Below are positions 7,123-12,464 of a stretch of DNA of 14,935 bases, in pieces. Made by a program: the position numbers and the translations under genes. The notes under the pieces are model-generated. The model made no database searches. It was given only the letters and a program-made list of their open reading frames with translations, and was not told the origin of the DNA. Source of the DNA: Ruminococcaceae bacterium UBA7067 (lineage in GTDB: Bacteria > Bacillota > Clostridia > Oscillospirales > Acutalibacteraceae); contig DKZT01000011.1 of assembly GCA_002493755.1 (NCBI GenBank), forward strand, positions 45,574 to 60,508. Direction: 5' to 3'. Position 1 is the first letter of the stretch, and each line of letters begins with the position of its first letter.

Positions 7123-9125
7123 AATACCCTTGCGGCTGATGAGATAAACATACACAGCAGCAAGCCGATGGCTGTTGGCAGGATAAACGCAAGCGCAGTC
7201 CATTTTATACTTTTCGTTTCTTTATATATCGTGATACAGGTTGTTGAACAGGGAAAGTGAAACAGTATAAATATGATGACGCATATTGCCGTTACCACGT
7301 CCCAGCCGTTAGCCGTGAAGAGCGTTTGCAGCTCAAACAGGCTTCCATACTCAGTAAGCGATGAATTAGCAGTATATGCCATAATCATTATCGGTACAAC
7401 AATTTCATTTGCAGGAAAGCCGAGTATAAATGCAGCGAGGATTACTCCGTCCATCCCGAAAAAGCGTGCAAACCCGTCAAGCGAGCTTGTAAAATGCTTC
7501 AACAGTGAAGCGTCACCGATACTAATGTTAGCAAGCAGCCATATTATCATACCTGCAGGAAGAGCTACAACAACGGCTCTCCACAGCACAAACAGTATTC
7601 TGTCCATAACAGAGCGAACTATTACTTTTCCAATCTGAGGAACACGGTAAGGCGGCAGCTCAAGCACAAAGGACGACTTTTCTCCTTTAAGCAACGTAAC
7701 TGACAGTGCTTTTGATATAACCATTGTTGTAATAACAGAAAAGACAATCAACCCTAACAGAATAAGTGAAGAAAACAGCGACTGAAACGGAAGCATTATG
7801 GGTGCGGCAAGAAAAATTGAAATCAGTGCAATCAAGGTGGGAAATCGCCCGTTGCACGGTACAAATGAATTAGTAAGTATTGCAATAAGCCTTTCTCTGG
7901 GTGAATCAATTATTCTGCACCCGGTCACGCCGCAGGCGTTACAGCCAAAACCCATACACATACAAAGCGATTGCTTGCCGTGCGCTCCTGCTTTTTTGAA
8001 GTATTTGTCAAGGTTAAATGCTACTCTGGGAAGATAACCGAAATCCTCAAGAATTGTAAATACAGGAAAGAATATCGCCATTGGCGGAAGCATAACAGAT
8101 ACAACCCAGGCGGTAGTTTTAAACATTCCGTCGCATATGATTGAAGTTAAAAACGGTGGAGAGTTTATATATTCAAGTGCATTTTTAATCCAATCGTTTA
8201 TACTGTTAAACAGTGCCGATAACCACTTTGAGGGATAGTTTGCTCCTACTATTGTTATCCAGAATATAACGCCCAGCATCAGCAGCATAATCGGTATCCC
8301 CGTGAGCTTTGACGTGAACAGCTTATCAAGGCGTCTGTCGCGCTTGTTATAGTCCTGTCGGTTGAATACTACGGTGCTTAAAAAAATATCCTCAGCTTTT
8401 TTTACAATGTTTCGCGCTATTTCATCTCTGTGGCTTTTATTATGTAGCTTCAGCTCTTCAAGCTTTATTTCGGTTCTTTCTTCTAAGCTACGGTTAAACT
8501 CCGTATCATTTTCGAGAAGCCTTAATGAAATAAATCTTGCTTCCCGTTCATTTCGGCATTTATCCTTAATTTTTTGAAAAATCTCATTTGCTTTGTTTTC
8601 TATTTCTTTGCTGTATTCTATTTTTTCCGGATATGTTTTCTTTTCGTAAAAGGTCATTTTATATATCATTTCTCTTAGCTCGTTCATTCCCTCTCCGCTT
8701 CTTGCACTGGATTTTATAACAGGAACGCCCAGCCTGAGCGATAATCCTTTTATATCAACCGATATTCCCTTTTTTATTGCTTCATCCATTAAATTAACGC
8801 ATACAATTACACGGTCGGTGATTTCAAGAATCTGAAGCACCAGATTCAGGTTTCTCTCAATGCAGGTGGCGTCAATCACAACTACCACAAGCTCGGGATG
8901 TTCAAAGCATATATAATCACGGGCAACGCTTTCTTCCTTTGAGCTTGAAAGCAACGAGTAAGTGCCGGGTAAATCAACCAAGGTATAATTGATATTTTTA
9001 TAGCGCATACATCCGAACGCGTTTGACACCGTCTTTCCCGTCCAGTTACCCGTATGGTAAATTGCGAGTTTTGTGAAATGCCGAAAAATCCCTATATAAT
9101 GCGATTTATTGAGCTGTATAATCAC
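7116..9125 (-). CDS. feoB: Ferrous iron transporter FeoB, 5'-truncated (G1/P-loop missing), fused to element-derived leader codons
   Basis: FeoB imports Fe(II) across the inner membrane under control of its N-terminal G domain. From residue 24 onward this frame is a clear FeoB: HTGNWTGKTV (G2), DLPGTYSL (G3, residues 51-58), NLMD (G4, 111-114), SARSGEG (G5), then Gate-type membrane regions with GFGCNACGVTG, SFVPCNGRFPTLIAL and HFPCSTTCITI. What should precede it, the G1 P-loop of GNPNVGKST type, is absent. Residues 1-23 look unlike FeoB and are translated from the integrated element. FeoB homology stops near 9056-9060. The GTG at 9125 has no ribosome site, so this copy is probably silent or non-functional while the element is integrated. 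The remaining 5' part should lie at the element's far end, outside the window. The gene ends in the shared terminator. Confidence 0.85.
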   Translation of the reverse strand: MIIQLNKSHYIGIFRHFTKLAIYHTGNWTGKTVSNAFGCMRYKNINYTLVDLPGTYSLLSSSKEESVARDYICFEHPELVVVVIDATCIERNLNLVLQILEITDRVIVCVNLMDEAIKKGISVDIKGLSLRLGVPVIKSSARSGEGMNELREMIYKMTFYEKKTYPEKIEYSKEIENKANEIFQKIKDKCRNEREARFISLRLLENDTEFNRSLEERTEIKLEELKLHNKSHRDEIARNIVKKAEDIFLSTVVFNRQDYNKRDRRLDKLFTSKLTGIPIMLLMLGVIFWITIVGANYPSKWLSALFNSINDWIKNALEYINSPPFLTSIICDGMFKTTAWVVSVMLPPMAIFFPVFTILEDFGYLPRVAFNLDKYFKKAGAHGKQSLCMCMGFGCNACGVTGCRIIDSPRERLIAILTNSFVPCNGRFPTLIALISIFLAAPIMLPFQSLFSSLILLGLIVFSVITTMVISKALSVTLLKGEKSSFVLELPPYRVPQIGKVIVRSVMDRILFVLWRAVVVALPAGMIIWLLANISIGDASLLKHFTSSLDGFARFFGMDGVILAAFILGFPANEIVVPIMIMAYTANSSLTEYGSLFELQTLFTANGWDVVTAICVIIFILFHFPCSTTCITIYKETKSIKWTALAFILPTAIGLLLCMFISSAARVFI

Positions 9126-9151
9126 CGAGAATTAGGCAGAATTGCAAGCGG

Positions 9152-9184
9152 TAACTAACAAATAACTAACTCATAACTAACAAA
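9152..9184. repeat. Three 11-bp tandem repeats (TAACTAACAAA type) near the attachment site
   Basis: Units at 9152-9162 (TAACTAACAAA), 9163-9173 (TAACTAACTCA) and 9174-9184 (TAACTAACAAA). All three share TAACTAAC on an exact 11-bp period. They lie about 95 bases from the feoB junction, between it and the integrase terminator. The position suits arm-type binding sites for the integrase or for an excisionase; this is inferred from position only. Confidence 0.7.
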
Positions 9185-9217
9185 TCAGCACACCTGTACT
9201 TGGTACAAGCGTGCTGA
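9185..9217 (-). terminator. Hairpin terminator of the integrase gene
   Basis: A 15-bp stem (arms 9185-9199 and 9203-9217, two G-U pairs) with a 3-base loop, located 12 bases after the integrase stop. On the minus strand it is followed by TTTGTTAGTTA, a modest T-rich tail. It would insulate feoB from integrase transcription. The loop region is itself palindromic (TGTACTTGGTACA). Confidence 0.65.
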
Positions 9218-9229
9218 AAAATATCGTTA

Positions 9230-10258
9230 CTATATTTGATTTATTGCATCTAACAATTTCCTTACCTCGACATGAGTATAGACATTTTCAGTCAAGCTCA
9301 TAACTGATTTATGCCCGACTATTTTTTTAATTATAGTCTGATTTACATCCGCCATTACGAGCAGAGAAATGCAGGTATGTCGGGTTTCGTGTATAGTATG
9401 CTGCATGCCCAACTCTTGCATCAGCGGCTTCCAATACCGTTTTGTAAAGTTATCATAATTAAGGCGCCGTCCATCCGGCGTGCATACCGCATATTCGCAT
9501 TTTGATTTTTCATTGAAGGCTAACCAGAACGGCAGGACCTTATCGGCTATCGGAACAACTCTGATGCCTGAATCTGTTTTTGATGCCCGAACATCAAAAT
9601 ACTGTTCTTCAAGATGCACATCTTCTTTTTTCAGATTTAGTAATTCGGATATGCGCAGACCGGAGCATATAAGCATAAGTACAATAGGCACGCAGGGGTT
9701 ATTATCTGCGTTTTTCCACAGCAGATCAACCTCATCGCTCGTGAATGCTTTGCGTTCCTGTTTTTCGGGTTTAACATTGAGCTTAAGGTTTTCGGCGTAA
9801 TTCTTCGTTGTGAGTTCATTGTATAATGCGTACTGATAAATCTGTCCGAACAGAATTCTGACCCTGCGAACCGTTTCGTAATTTTTGTGGCAGTTGTCCA
9901 AAGCTTCCTGCAGATGGTGTTTCCTTATATCGACAAACCGCATATTGTGTAAGCACTCACAATTAAGAAACGCTGCTCTGTAACCTGATACAGTGTTGCG
10001 ATTCGATGTATCGTCAAAAGTGTCATTGTACCATTTTTCATATATTTCCGAAAATGTCTTCTTTGATACAATAAGGTCATACGGGTCATTGTTATAATCA
10101 GATAAGCCTTGTAAGGCTTCCTGTTTGGTTTTGTATGTGCCTATGGTCTTGACTATCTGCTTTCCATTTTCCCAGCCTACTGTCTTTCGTGCAATCCAAG
10201 GCTTACGCCTGCGCCCGGAGAGCTTGTAAACAGTTCCGTATCCGTTTGGTAATTTCAT
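9230..10258 (-). CDS. int: Tyrosine recombinase / phage integrase
   Basis: A 342-residue site-specific recombinase that would integrate and excise the element. The N-terminal arm-binding region (MKLPNGYGTVYKLSG..., about 1-60) is followed by a SAM-like core-binding domain (FSEIYEKWYNDTF onward, about 70-165) and the catalytic domain. All catalytic residues are visible: R202 in SGLRISELL, the Lys in SKTDSG, H290-x-x-R293 in HETRHTC, H316 in VGHKS and nucleophile Y327 in ENVYTHV. The protein therefore appears intact. I start it at ATG 10258, preceded by AAGGAG, rather than further upstream, where 25 extra residues would lack family character. It is adjacent to the feoB junction, as integrases usually are to their attachment site. 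The overall type resembles Tn916/phage-like integrases of Firmicutes. Confidence 0.93.
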   Translation of the reverse strand: MKLPNGYGTVYKLSGRRRKPWIARKTVGWENGKQIVKTIGTYKTKQEALQGLSDYNNDPYDLIVSKKTFSEIYEKWYNDTFDDTSNRNTVSGYRAAFLNCECLHNMRFVDIRKHHLQEALDNCHKNYETVRRVRILFGQIYQYALYNELTTKNYAENLKLNVKPEKQERKAFTSDEVDLLWKNADNNPCVPIVLMLICSGLRISELLNLKKEDVHLEEQYFDVRASKTDSGIRVVPIADKVLPFWLAFNEKSKCEYAVCTPDGRRLNYDNFTKRYWKPLMQELGMQHTIHETRHTCISLLVMADVNQTIIKKIVGHKSVMSLTENVYTHVEVRKLLDAINQI

Positions 10259-10305
10259 AACATTGTCGCTCCTTCCTGGAAAAGGGCGCAAAAATCCCCT
10301 TGTAC

Positions 10306-10334
10306 TTGATTTATACAAGAGGATGTGGTACAAT
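10306..10334 (+). promoter_or_regulatory. Extended -10 promoter of the small RNA
   Basis: TTGATT at 10306-10311, 17-bp spacer, TACAAT at 10329-10334 preceded by TGG, giving an extended -10. Predicted start is near 10341. It fires rightward, away from the leftward integrase gene whose start is at 10258, and into a stretch with no rightward gene. Confidence 0.6.
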
Positions 10335-10340
10335 ATTACT

Positions 10341-10419
10341 GCTTTTCGAAGTACCGTTGCACCCTGGTGTAGTGGTTTCCGCTCTTGCCGACTGGTCCTC
10401 GGTGAGGGCGGTTTTTTTT
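10341..10419 (+). ncRNA. Candidate small RNA (~80 nt, two stem-loops, intrinsic terminator); antisense-like
   Basis: The segment has its own promoter, no open reading frame, and two stable hairpins. Stem 1 has arms 10353-10362 and 10367-10376 (10 pairs with G-U, loop CCTG). Stem 2 is the terminator at 10379-10411 followed by eight Ts. The surrounding genes are all on the opposite strand: the transcript ends at the stop codon of the gene at 10418-10816 and is antisense to that operon's 3' untranslated region. From memory, the layout and the CTTTTCGAAGTACC start region resemble RatA-like antisense antitoxins of type I toxin-antitoxin loci in Firmicutes phages. I find no small hydrophobic toxin frame on the opposite strand, so it would be an orphan or retargeted copy. 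The RNA call is well supported by structure; the family is uncertain. Confidence 0.6.
10379..10419 (+). terminator. Rho-independent terminator of the small RNA
   Basis: A 13-pair stem (10379-10391 with 10399-10411, three G-U pairs), 7-base loop, then TTTTTTTT at 10412-10419. It is directional: on the minus strand the hairpin is followed by GGAAACC, not by Ts, so it is a poor terminator for the leftward operon. Confidence 0.85.
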
Positions 10420-10816
10420 ATTCATCCTCTAACATAATGTCGAAATGTCTTTTATACCGCTTCGGAATTTTTATATCACATAAATATCCCATTTCAGACA
10501 GAAATTCGGATATAACGCTTATGCCGTCACGATAAAAGGCTTTAATTCTTTTTGATTTATATTTAATGTTTTTGTAGTCAGGTGGGCAAATAAAGGTCCA
10601 GTCAGCTCCGTCCTTGTCAAAGATTATTCGGAAAAACTTATCTATCTCTGTTCCTGTGTAGCCGACCTTCTGCAATAGTATATGATGCTCTACTCCGTCA
10701 TCTAAATGACAGATATAAGCTTTTGAGCCGTCAAAAGAGATAACAGCCATTAACGGTTCATCTTTTTCAATAGCGTTGTCAACGCTTTCGTAATCGTTGA
10801 ATCTTATTATTTCCAT
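10418..10816 (-). CDS. Uncharacterised protein, partner of the DUF2442 gene
   Basis: A 132-residue soluble protein I do not recognise. The start ATG (MEIIRFNDYES) follows AGAGGAG at good spacing; longer in-frame starts lack a ribosome site. The N-terminal half is acidic (SVDNAIEKDEPLMAVISFDGS). The C-terminal half is basic and aromatic (DYKNIKYKSKRIKAFYRDG, then IPKRYKRHFD). No signal peptide or membrane span is seen. It lies 17 bp after the DUF2442 gene and is probably co-transcribed with it. The pair sits between integrase and repressor, where temperate phages often carry genes expressed in the lysogen. Its stop codon abuts the tail of the antisense small RNA. Confidence 0.7.
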   Translation of the reverse strand: MEIIRFNDYESVDNAIEKDEPLMAVISFDGSKAYICHLDDGVEHHILLQKVGYTGTEIDKFFRIIFDKDGADWTFICPPDYKNIKYKSKRIKAFYRDGISVISEFLSEMGYLCDIKIPKRYKRHFDIMLEDE

Positions 10817-10833
10817 ATTGTCACTCCTCTTAT

Positions 10834-11088
10834 CTACCGTGCGGAGACAGGCTGACTGCATTCATATAAATGCTCCGGAGCAATATCTATATCATCGTTC
10901 CAAATGACAGTACCGTATTCGGCTTTTGCTCCTAAGAAAAAAGCAAGATTTTTGAGTGGGGAATAGATTGCTTTTTCTAATAGAGGACGAGCGTTATATA
11001 TGCGCTGTTCACCGCTTGTGAAAGTGATAAGCAATGTGTAATCGTCTTGTGCCTTTACGCCGGTGACTACCCATACCGGATTCTTCAT
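10834..11088 (-). CDS. DUF2442 family protein
   Basis: An 84-residue protein of the small DUF2442 family, recognised from the C-terminal block GTVIWNDDIDIAPEHLYE and the central DDYTLLITFTSGEQRIYNARPLL. Family members are about 80-90 residues, often sit next to another small gene (commonly DUF4160), and are suspected toxin-antitoxin components; the function is not established. Here the partner is not an obvious DUF4160 protein. The chosen ATG (MKNPVWVV) follows AAAGGAG. It lies 58 bp downstream of the RelE-type toxin gene with no terminator between them, so a four-gene leftward transcript from 11619 is possible. Confidence 0.75.
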   Translation of the reverse strand: MKNPVWVVTGVKAQDDYTLLITFTSGEQRIYNARPLLEKAIYSPLKNLAFFLGAKAEYGTVIWNDDIDIAPEHLYECSQPVSAR

Positions 11089-11146
11089 AATGGTACTCCT
11101 TTCCTGCTGATCCGACACGCTCTATGCTGCAACTGTTCACGCTGGT

Positions 11147-11398
11147 TTATATTTGCTTGTATATCTGAACTCTGTTGCCGACATCAACAACAGTTATAAG
11201 CAAAATGTCATTATCCAACTCATAGATGATTCTGTAATTACCTACACGCAGACGGTAAACATTTGATTTTCCTACCAGAGCTTTAACATCACCTTGTGGA
11301 AGCTTATAGATAGCTTGGACGATTCGCTCTTGTTGCTTCGGTTGCTGAGAGCGGATAAATTTCTGTGCTTTTTTAGTCAATTCAATTCTATATTTCAT
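11147..11398 (-). CDS. RelE/ParE-family toxin
   Basis: An 83-residue toxin of the RelE/ParE superfamily: IELTKKAQKFI at the start, QERIVQAIYKLPQGDVKALVG in the middle, and the hallmark core YRLRVGNYRIIYELDNDILLITVVDVGNR. RelE members cleave mRNA on the ribosome and ParE members poison gyrase; the sequence does not settle which applies here. The conserved basic residues in the RLRVGNYR block favour RelE-like RNA cleavage, weakly. Its start overlaps the antitoxin's end by four bases (ATGA), so toxin synthesis is coupled to antitoxin synthesis. Confidence 0.88.
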   Translation of the reverse strand: MKYRIELTKKAQKFIRSQQPKQQERIVQAIYKLPQGDVKALVGKSNVYRLRVGNYRIIYELDNDILLITVVDVGNRVQIYKQI

Positions 11399-11619
11399 GC
11401 TAAATTTATCCCCAATTCACTTGCAAAATCTTCAATACTTATCTTGCCTGATTTATCATCAGCACTGCCGTTCACATATTCATCATAAAGCTTCGCACAA
11501 TAGGCATCGTCCTCAGCATCGCTATCATACTTCAAGCTCTGGAGCATTGTGAGCAAGTCCTTAAGCTGTTCTTCAGAAAAGCCATCAATCAGGTTGTATA
11601 TCATTTCTTTTGTTGACAT
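11395..11619 (-). CDS. Antitoxin of the RelE-type pair
   Basis: A 74-residue acidic protein immediately upstream of, and overlapping, the toxin gene. It has a short helical N-terminal part (MSTKEMIYNLIDGFSEEQLKDLLTMLQSL) and an acidic tail (AEDDAYCAKLYDEYVNG, then ISIEDFASELGINL) of a kind often paired with RelE/ParE toxins in Clostridia. No classic HTH or ribbon-helix-helix is obvious, so whether it autoregulates is unclear. GAGGT lies before the ATG. A TATAAT at 11660-11655 with a weak TTAAAT -35 could be its promoter, independent of the repressor gene. Confidence 0.8.
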   Translation of the reverse strand: MSTKEMIYNLIDGFSEEQLKDLLTMLQSLKYDSDAEDDAYCAKLYDEYVNGSADDKSGKISIEDFASELGINLA

Positions 11620-11666
11620 ATGTTTTACCTCACTTTCGTATTGGCTTAATATATATTATATTCCCG

Positions 11667-11688
11667 ACACGCTTATATTTAAGCGTGT
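11667..11688. terminator. Hairpin at the end of the repressor gene
   Basis: A 9-bp perfect stem (ACACGCTTA with TAAGCGTGT) and 4-base loop that includes the repressor stop codon. The T-rich tail (TTTTTC) lies on the plus-strand side. On the minus strand the tail is CGGGAATATAA, so it is a doubtful terminator for the leftward repressor message. It also overlaps the likely -35 region of the antitoxin promoter. Confidence 0.4.
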
Positions 11689-12065
11689 TTTTCTTGTATT
11701 AATTCTTCTTCCTGCTCAACGCCGAGCAGCTTATCCACAGCCGGCTGCATTTCGGGTTTTTCTCTGTAGGCGGTGATTACATTTGTTTCGTGGGCGGTGA
11801 GGGTGAGGGTAGGGACAATAGGCTTAATAGGTGTTTCGTCATTCATTGGAACATTAAAACCTGACAGCCACACCGGTGATACACCGAGGGCGATAGCTAA
11901 TTTATAGAGTTTATCCCCTTTTGGGGTAACTTTACCTGATAAATATAAGCTAATTGAACTTTTATCTATACCAGTAATACGAACTAAATCCGCCTGTTTT
12001 AATGCCGATTCAGAAAAAGCTTGCCTTAATCTGTCATATGTTGATGCTACTATTTCAGCTTTCAT
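11679..12065 (-). CDS. XRE-family CI-like phage repressor (compact)
   Basis: A 128-residue transcriptional repressor that most likely maintains lysogeny. The helix-turn-helix spans residues about 23-61 (LKQADLVRITGIDKSSISLYLSGKVTPKGDKLYKLAIALGV), followed by VSPVWLSGFN, typical of phage CI-type proteins. The C-terminal part is only about 60 residues and shows no S24/LexA-type autoprotease. No ImmA/DUF955 peptidase gene lies beside it. GAGGTGAA precedes the ATG. Its promoter (TTGACC-17-TATTGT, 12119 to 12091) is overlapped by operator O1, so it likely regulates itself. The divergent Cro-like gene and three shared 16-bp operators fix its role well. Confidence 0.88.
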   Translation of the reverse strand: MKAEIVASTYDRLRQAFSESALKQADLVRITGIDKSSISLYLSGKVTPKGDKLYKLAIALGVSPVWLSGFNVPMNDETPIKPIVPTLTLTAHETNVITAYREKPEMQPAVDKLLGVEQEEELIQEKHA

Positions 12066-12090
12066 ATAGCTTCACCTCGTTTTCAACTCT

Positions 12091-12119
12091 ACAATAACAT
12101 AAAAGTTTGAAAAGGTCAA
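12091..12119 (-). promoter_or_regulatory. Repressor (leftward) promoter
   Basis: On the minus strand: TTGACC (12119-12114), 17-bp spacer, TATTGT (12096-12091). The -35 and most of the spacer are covered by operator O1 (12105-12120), giving a direct mechanism for autorepression or for Cro control. Confidence 0.65.
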
Positions 12120-12120
12120 C
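12105..12120. promoter_or_regulatory. Operator O1 (GTTTGA-AAAG-GTCAAC)
   Basis: A 16-bp imperfect palindrome with the same architecture as O2-O4: 6-base arms and a 4-base spacer. The right arm is GTCAAC, and the same variant arm (read as GTTGAC) recurs in O2. It covers the -35 of the repressor promoter. Its centre is 43 bp from that of O2. Confidence 0.65.
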
Positions 12121-12147
12121 ATTTTTTTACATTTTTTCAAAAATAGT

Positions 12148-12163
12148 GTTGACATATTCAAAC
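12148..12163. promoter_or_regulatory. Operator O2 (GTTGAC-ATAT-TCAAAC)
   Basis: A 16-bp imperfect palindrome that completely contains the TTGACA -35 hexamer of the early rightward promoter. Binding here would block polymerase directly. Its centre is 32 bp (about three helical turns) from that of O3, so repressor dimers could lie on the same DNA face. Confidence 0.7.
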
Positions 12164-12177
12164 ATCGTTGCTATAAT
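12149..12177 (+). promoter_or_regulatory. Early rightward promoter, full consensus
   Basis: TTGACA (12149-12154), exactly 17 bp, TATAAT (12172-12177) with a preceding TGC that makes an extended -10. This is about the strongest sigma-A promoter possible. It is flanked by operators O2 (on the -35) and O3 (on the transcription start), so it should be silent in the lysogen and very active on derepression. Confidence 0.9.
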
Positions 12178-12179
12178 AA

Positions 12180-12195
12180 GTTTGAAAAATCAAAC
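12180..12195. promoter_or_regulatory. Operator O3 (GTTTGA-AAAA-TCAAAC)
   Basis: A 16-bp palindrome with perfect 6-base arms, covering the predicted transcription start and initial transcribed region of the early rightward promoter, just before the cro ribosome site GGAGGTGAT. Confidence 0.75.
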
Positions 12196-12212
12196 AGCGG
12201 AGGTGATAAAAA

Positions 12213-12425
12213 ATGTTTGATTACTCAAAACTTTTTGGTCGTATGGCTGAAAAGAAATATTCGCAAAGGGCTTTAGCACAAGCTTTGAATATCAGTGAAA
12301 ACGCCTTCACAAACAAGGTTAAAGGGCGTTCTACATTTAATTCTGTAGAGATAGCTACTATTTGCAATATTTTAGATATTAGCAACACGCAGATAGGAGC
12401 TTTTTTTTTTAACCCGGCAGTTTGA
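12213..12425 (+). CDS. Cro-like phage HTH protein, DUF739 family
   Basis: A 70-residue DNA-binding protein opening with MFDYSKLFGRMAEKKYSQRALAQALNIS..., the signature of the DUF739 family found in the Cro position of Firmicutes phages. The helix-turn-helix spans about residues 18-40 (QRALAQALNISENAFTNKVKGR). It should compete with the repressor for O1-O3 and favour lytic gene expression. It has an excellent ribosome site (GGAGGTGAT) and a full-consensus promoter. Two oddities: the FFF near the C-terminus is encoded in a run of ten Ts (12401-12410), a slippage-prone tract where one added T creates an immediate stop; and the last codons coincide with a fourth operator. Confidence 0.88.
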   Translation: MFDYSKLFGRMAEKKYSQRALAQALNISENAFTNKVKGRSTFNSVEIATICNILDISNTQIGAFFFNPAV

Positions 12426-12435
12426 ATATTCAAAC
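12420..12435. promoter_or_regulatory. Operator O4, perfect 16-bp palindrome overlapping the cro stop
   Basis: GTTTGAATATTCAAAC is a perfect palindrome and the best match to the operator pattern in the window. It contains the last Val codon (from its second half) and the TGA stop of the Cro-like gene, about 240 bp from O3, just before the leader of the next gene. I see no promoter directly on it, so roadblocking or looping with O1-O3 is the likelier role (inference). Confidence 0.65.
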
Positions 12436-12443
12436 TTGTGCTA

Positions 12444-12463
12444 AAAGAGTGGGGAGGTGAGAG
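12444..12463 (+). repeat. Leader repeat, copy 1 (before the mini P-loop gene)
   Basis: The 20-base leader with a GGGGAGGTGAGAG ribosome site matches 13125-13144 at 19 of 20 positions, and similarity extends about 10 bases upstream (CTTGTG...). The two copies flank the block holding the mini P-loop gene and its opposing neighbour. Confidence 0.7.
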
Positions 12464-12464
12464 A

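Noticed and set aside
7273..8577. Plus-strand open frames opposite feoB
   Set aside because: They are antisense shadows of a clear FeoB coding sequence, with no ribosome sites and no protein-like family character.
9141..9160. GGTAAC shared between feoB (GGTAACTGG, minus strand) and the element (GGTAACTAAC, plus strand) as attachment core
   Set aside because: The two are in opposite orientation and only 6-7 bases long; an attachment core should be a direct repeat, and the other end is outside the window.
9152..9184. CRISPR-like array
   Set aside because: The units are 11 bp and directly abutting, with no spacers; this is a tandem repeat.
10341..10419. tRNA gene as the integration target near the integrase
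   Set aside because: The two stems do not form a cloverleaf, no T-loop (TTCRANY) is present, and the segment ends in an intrinsic terminator.
10420..10540. Hidden type I toxin frame opposite the small RNA
   Set aside because: The two other minus-strand frames here are broken by stops, and none encodes a hydrophobic 25-40 residue peptide; only the 132-residue gene is open.
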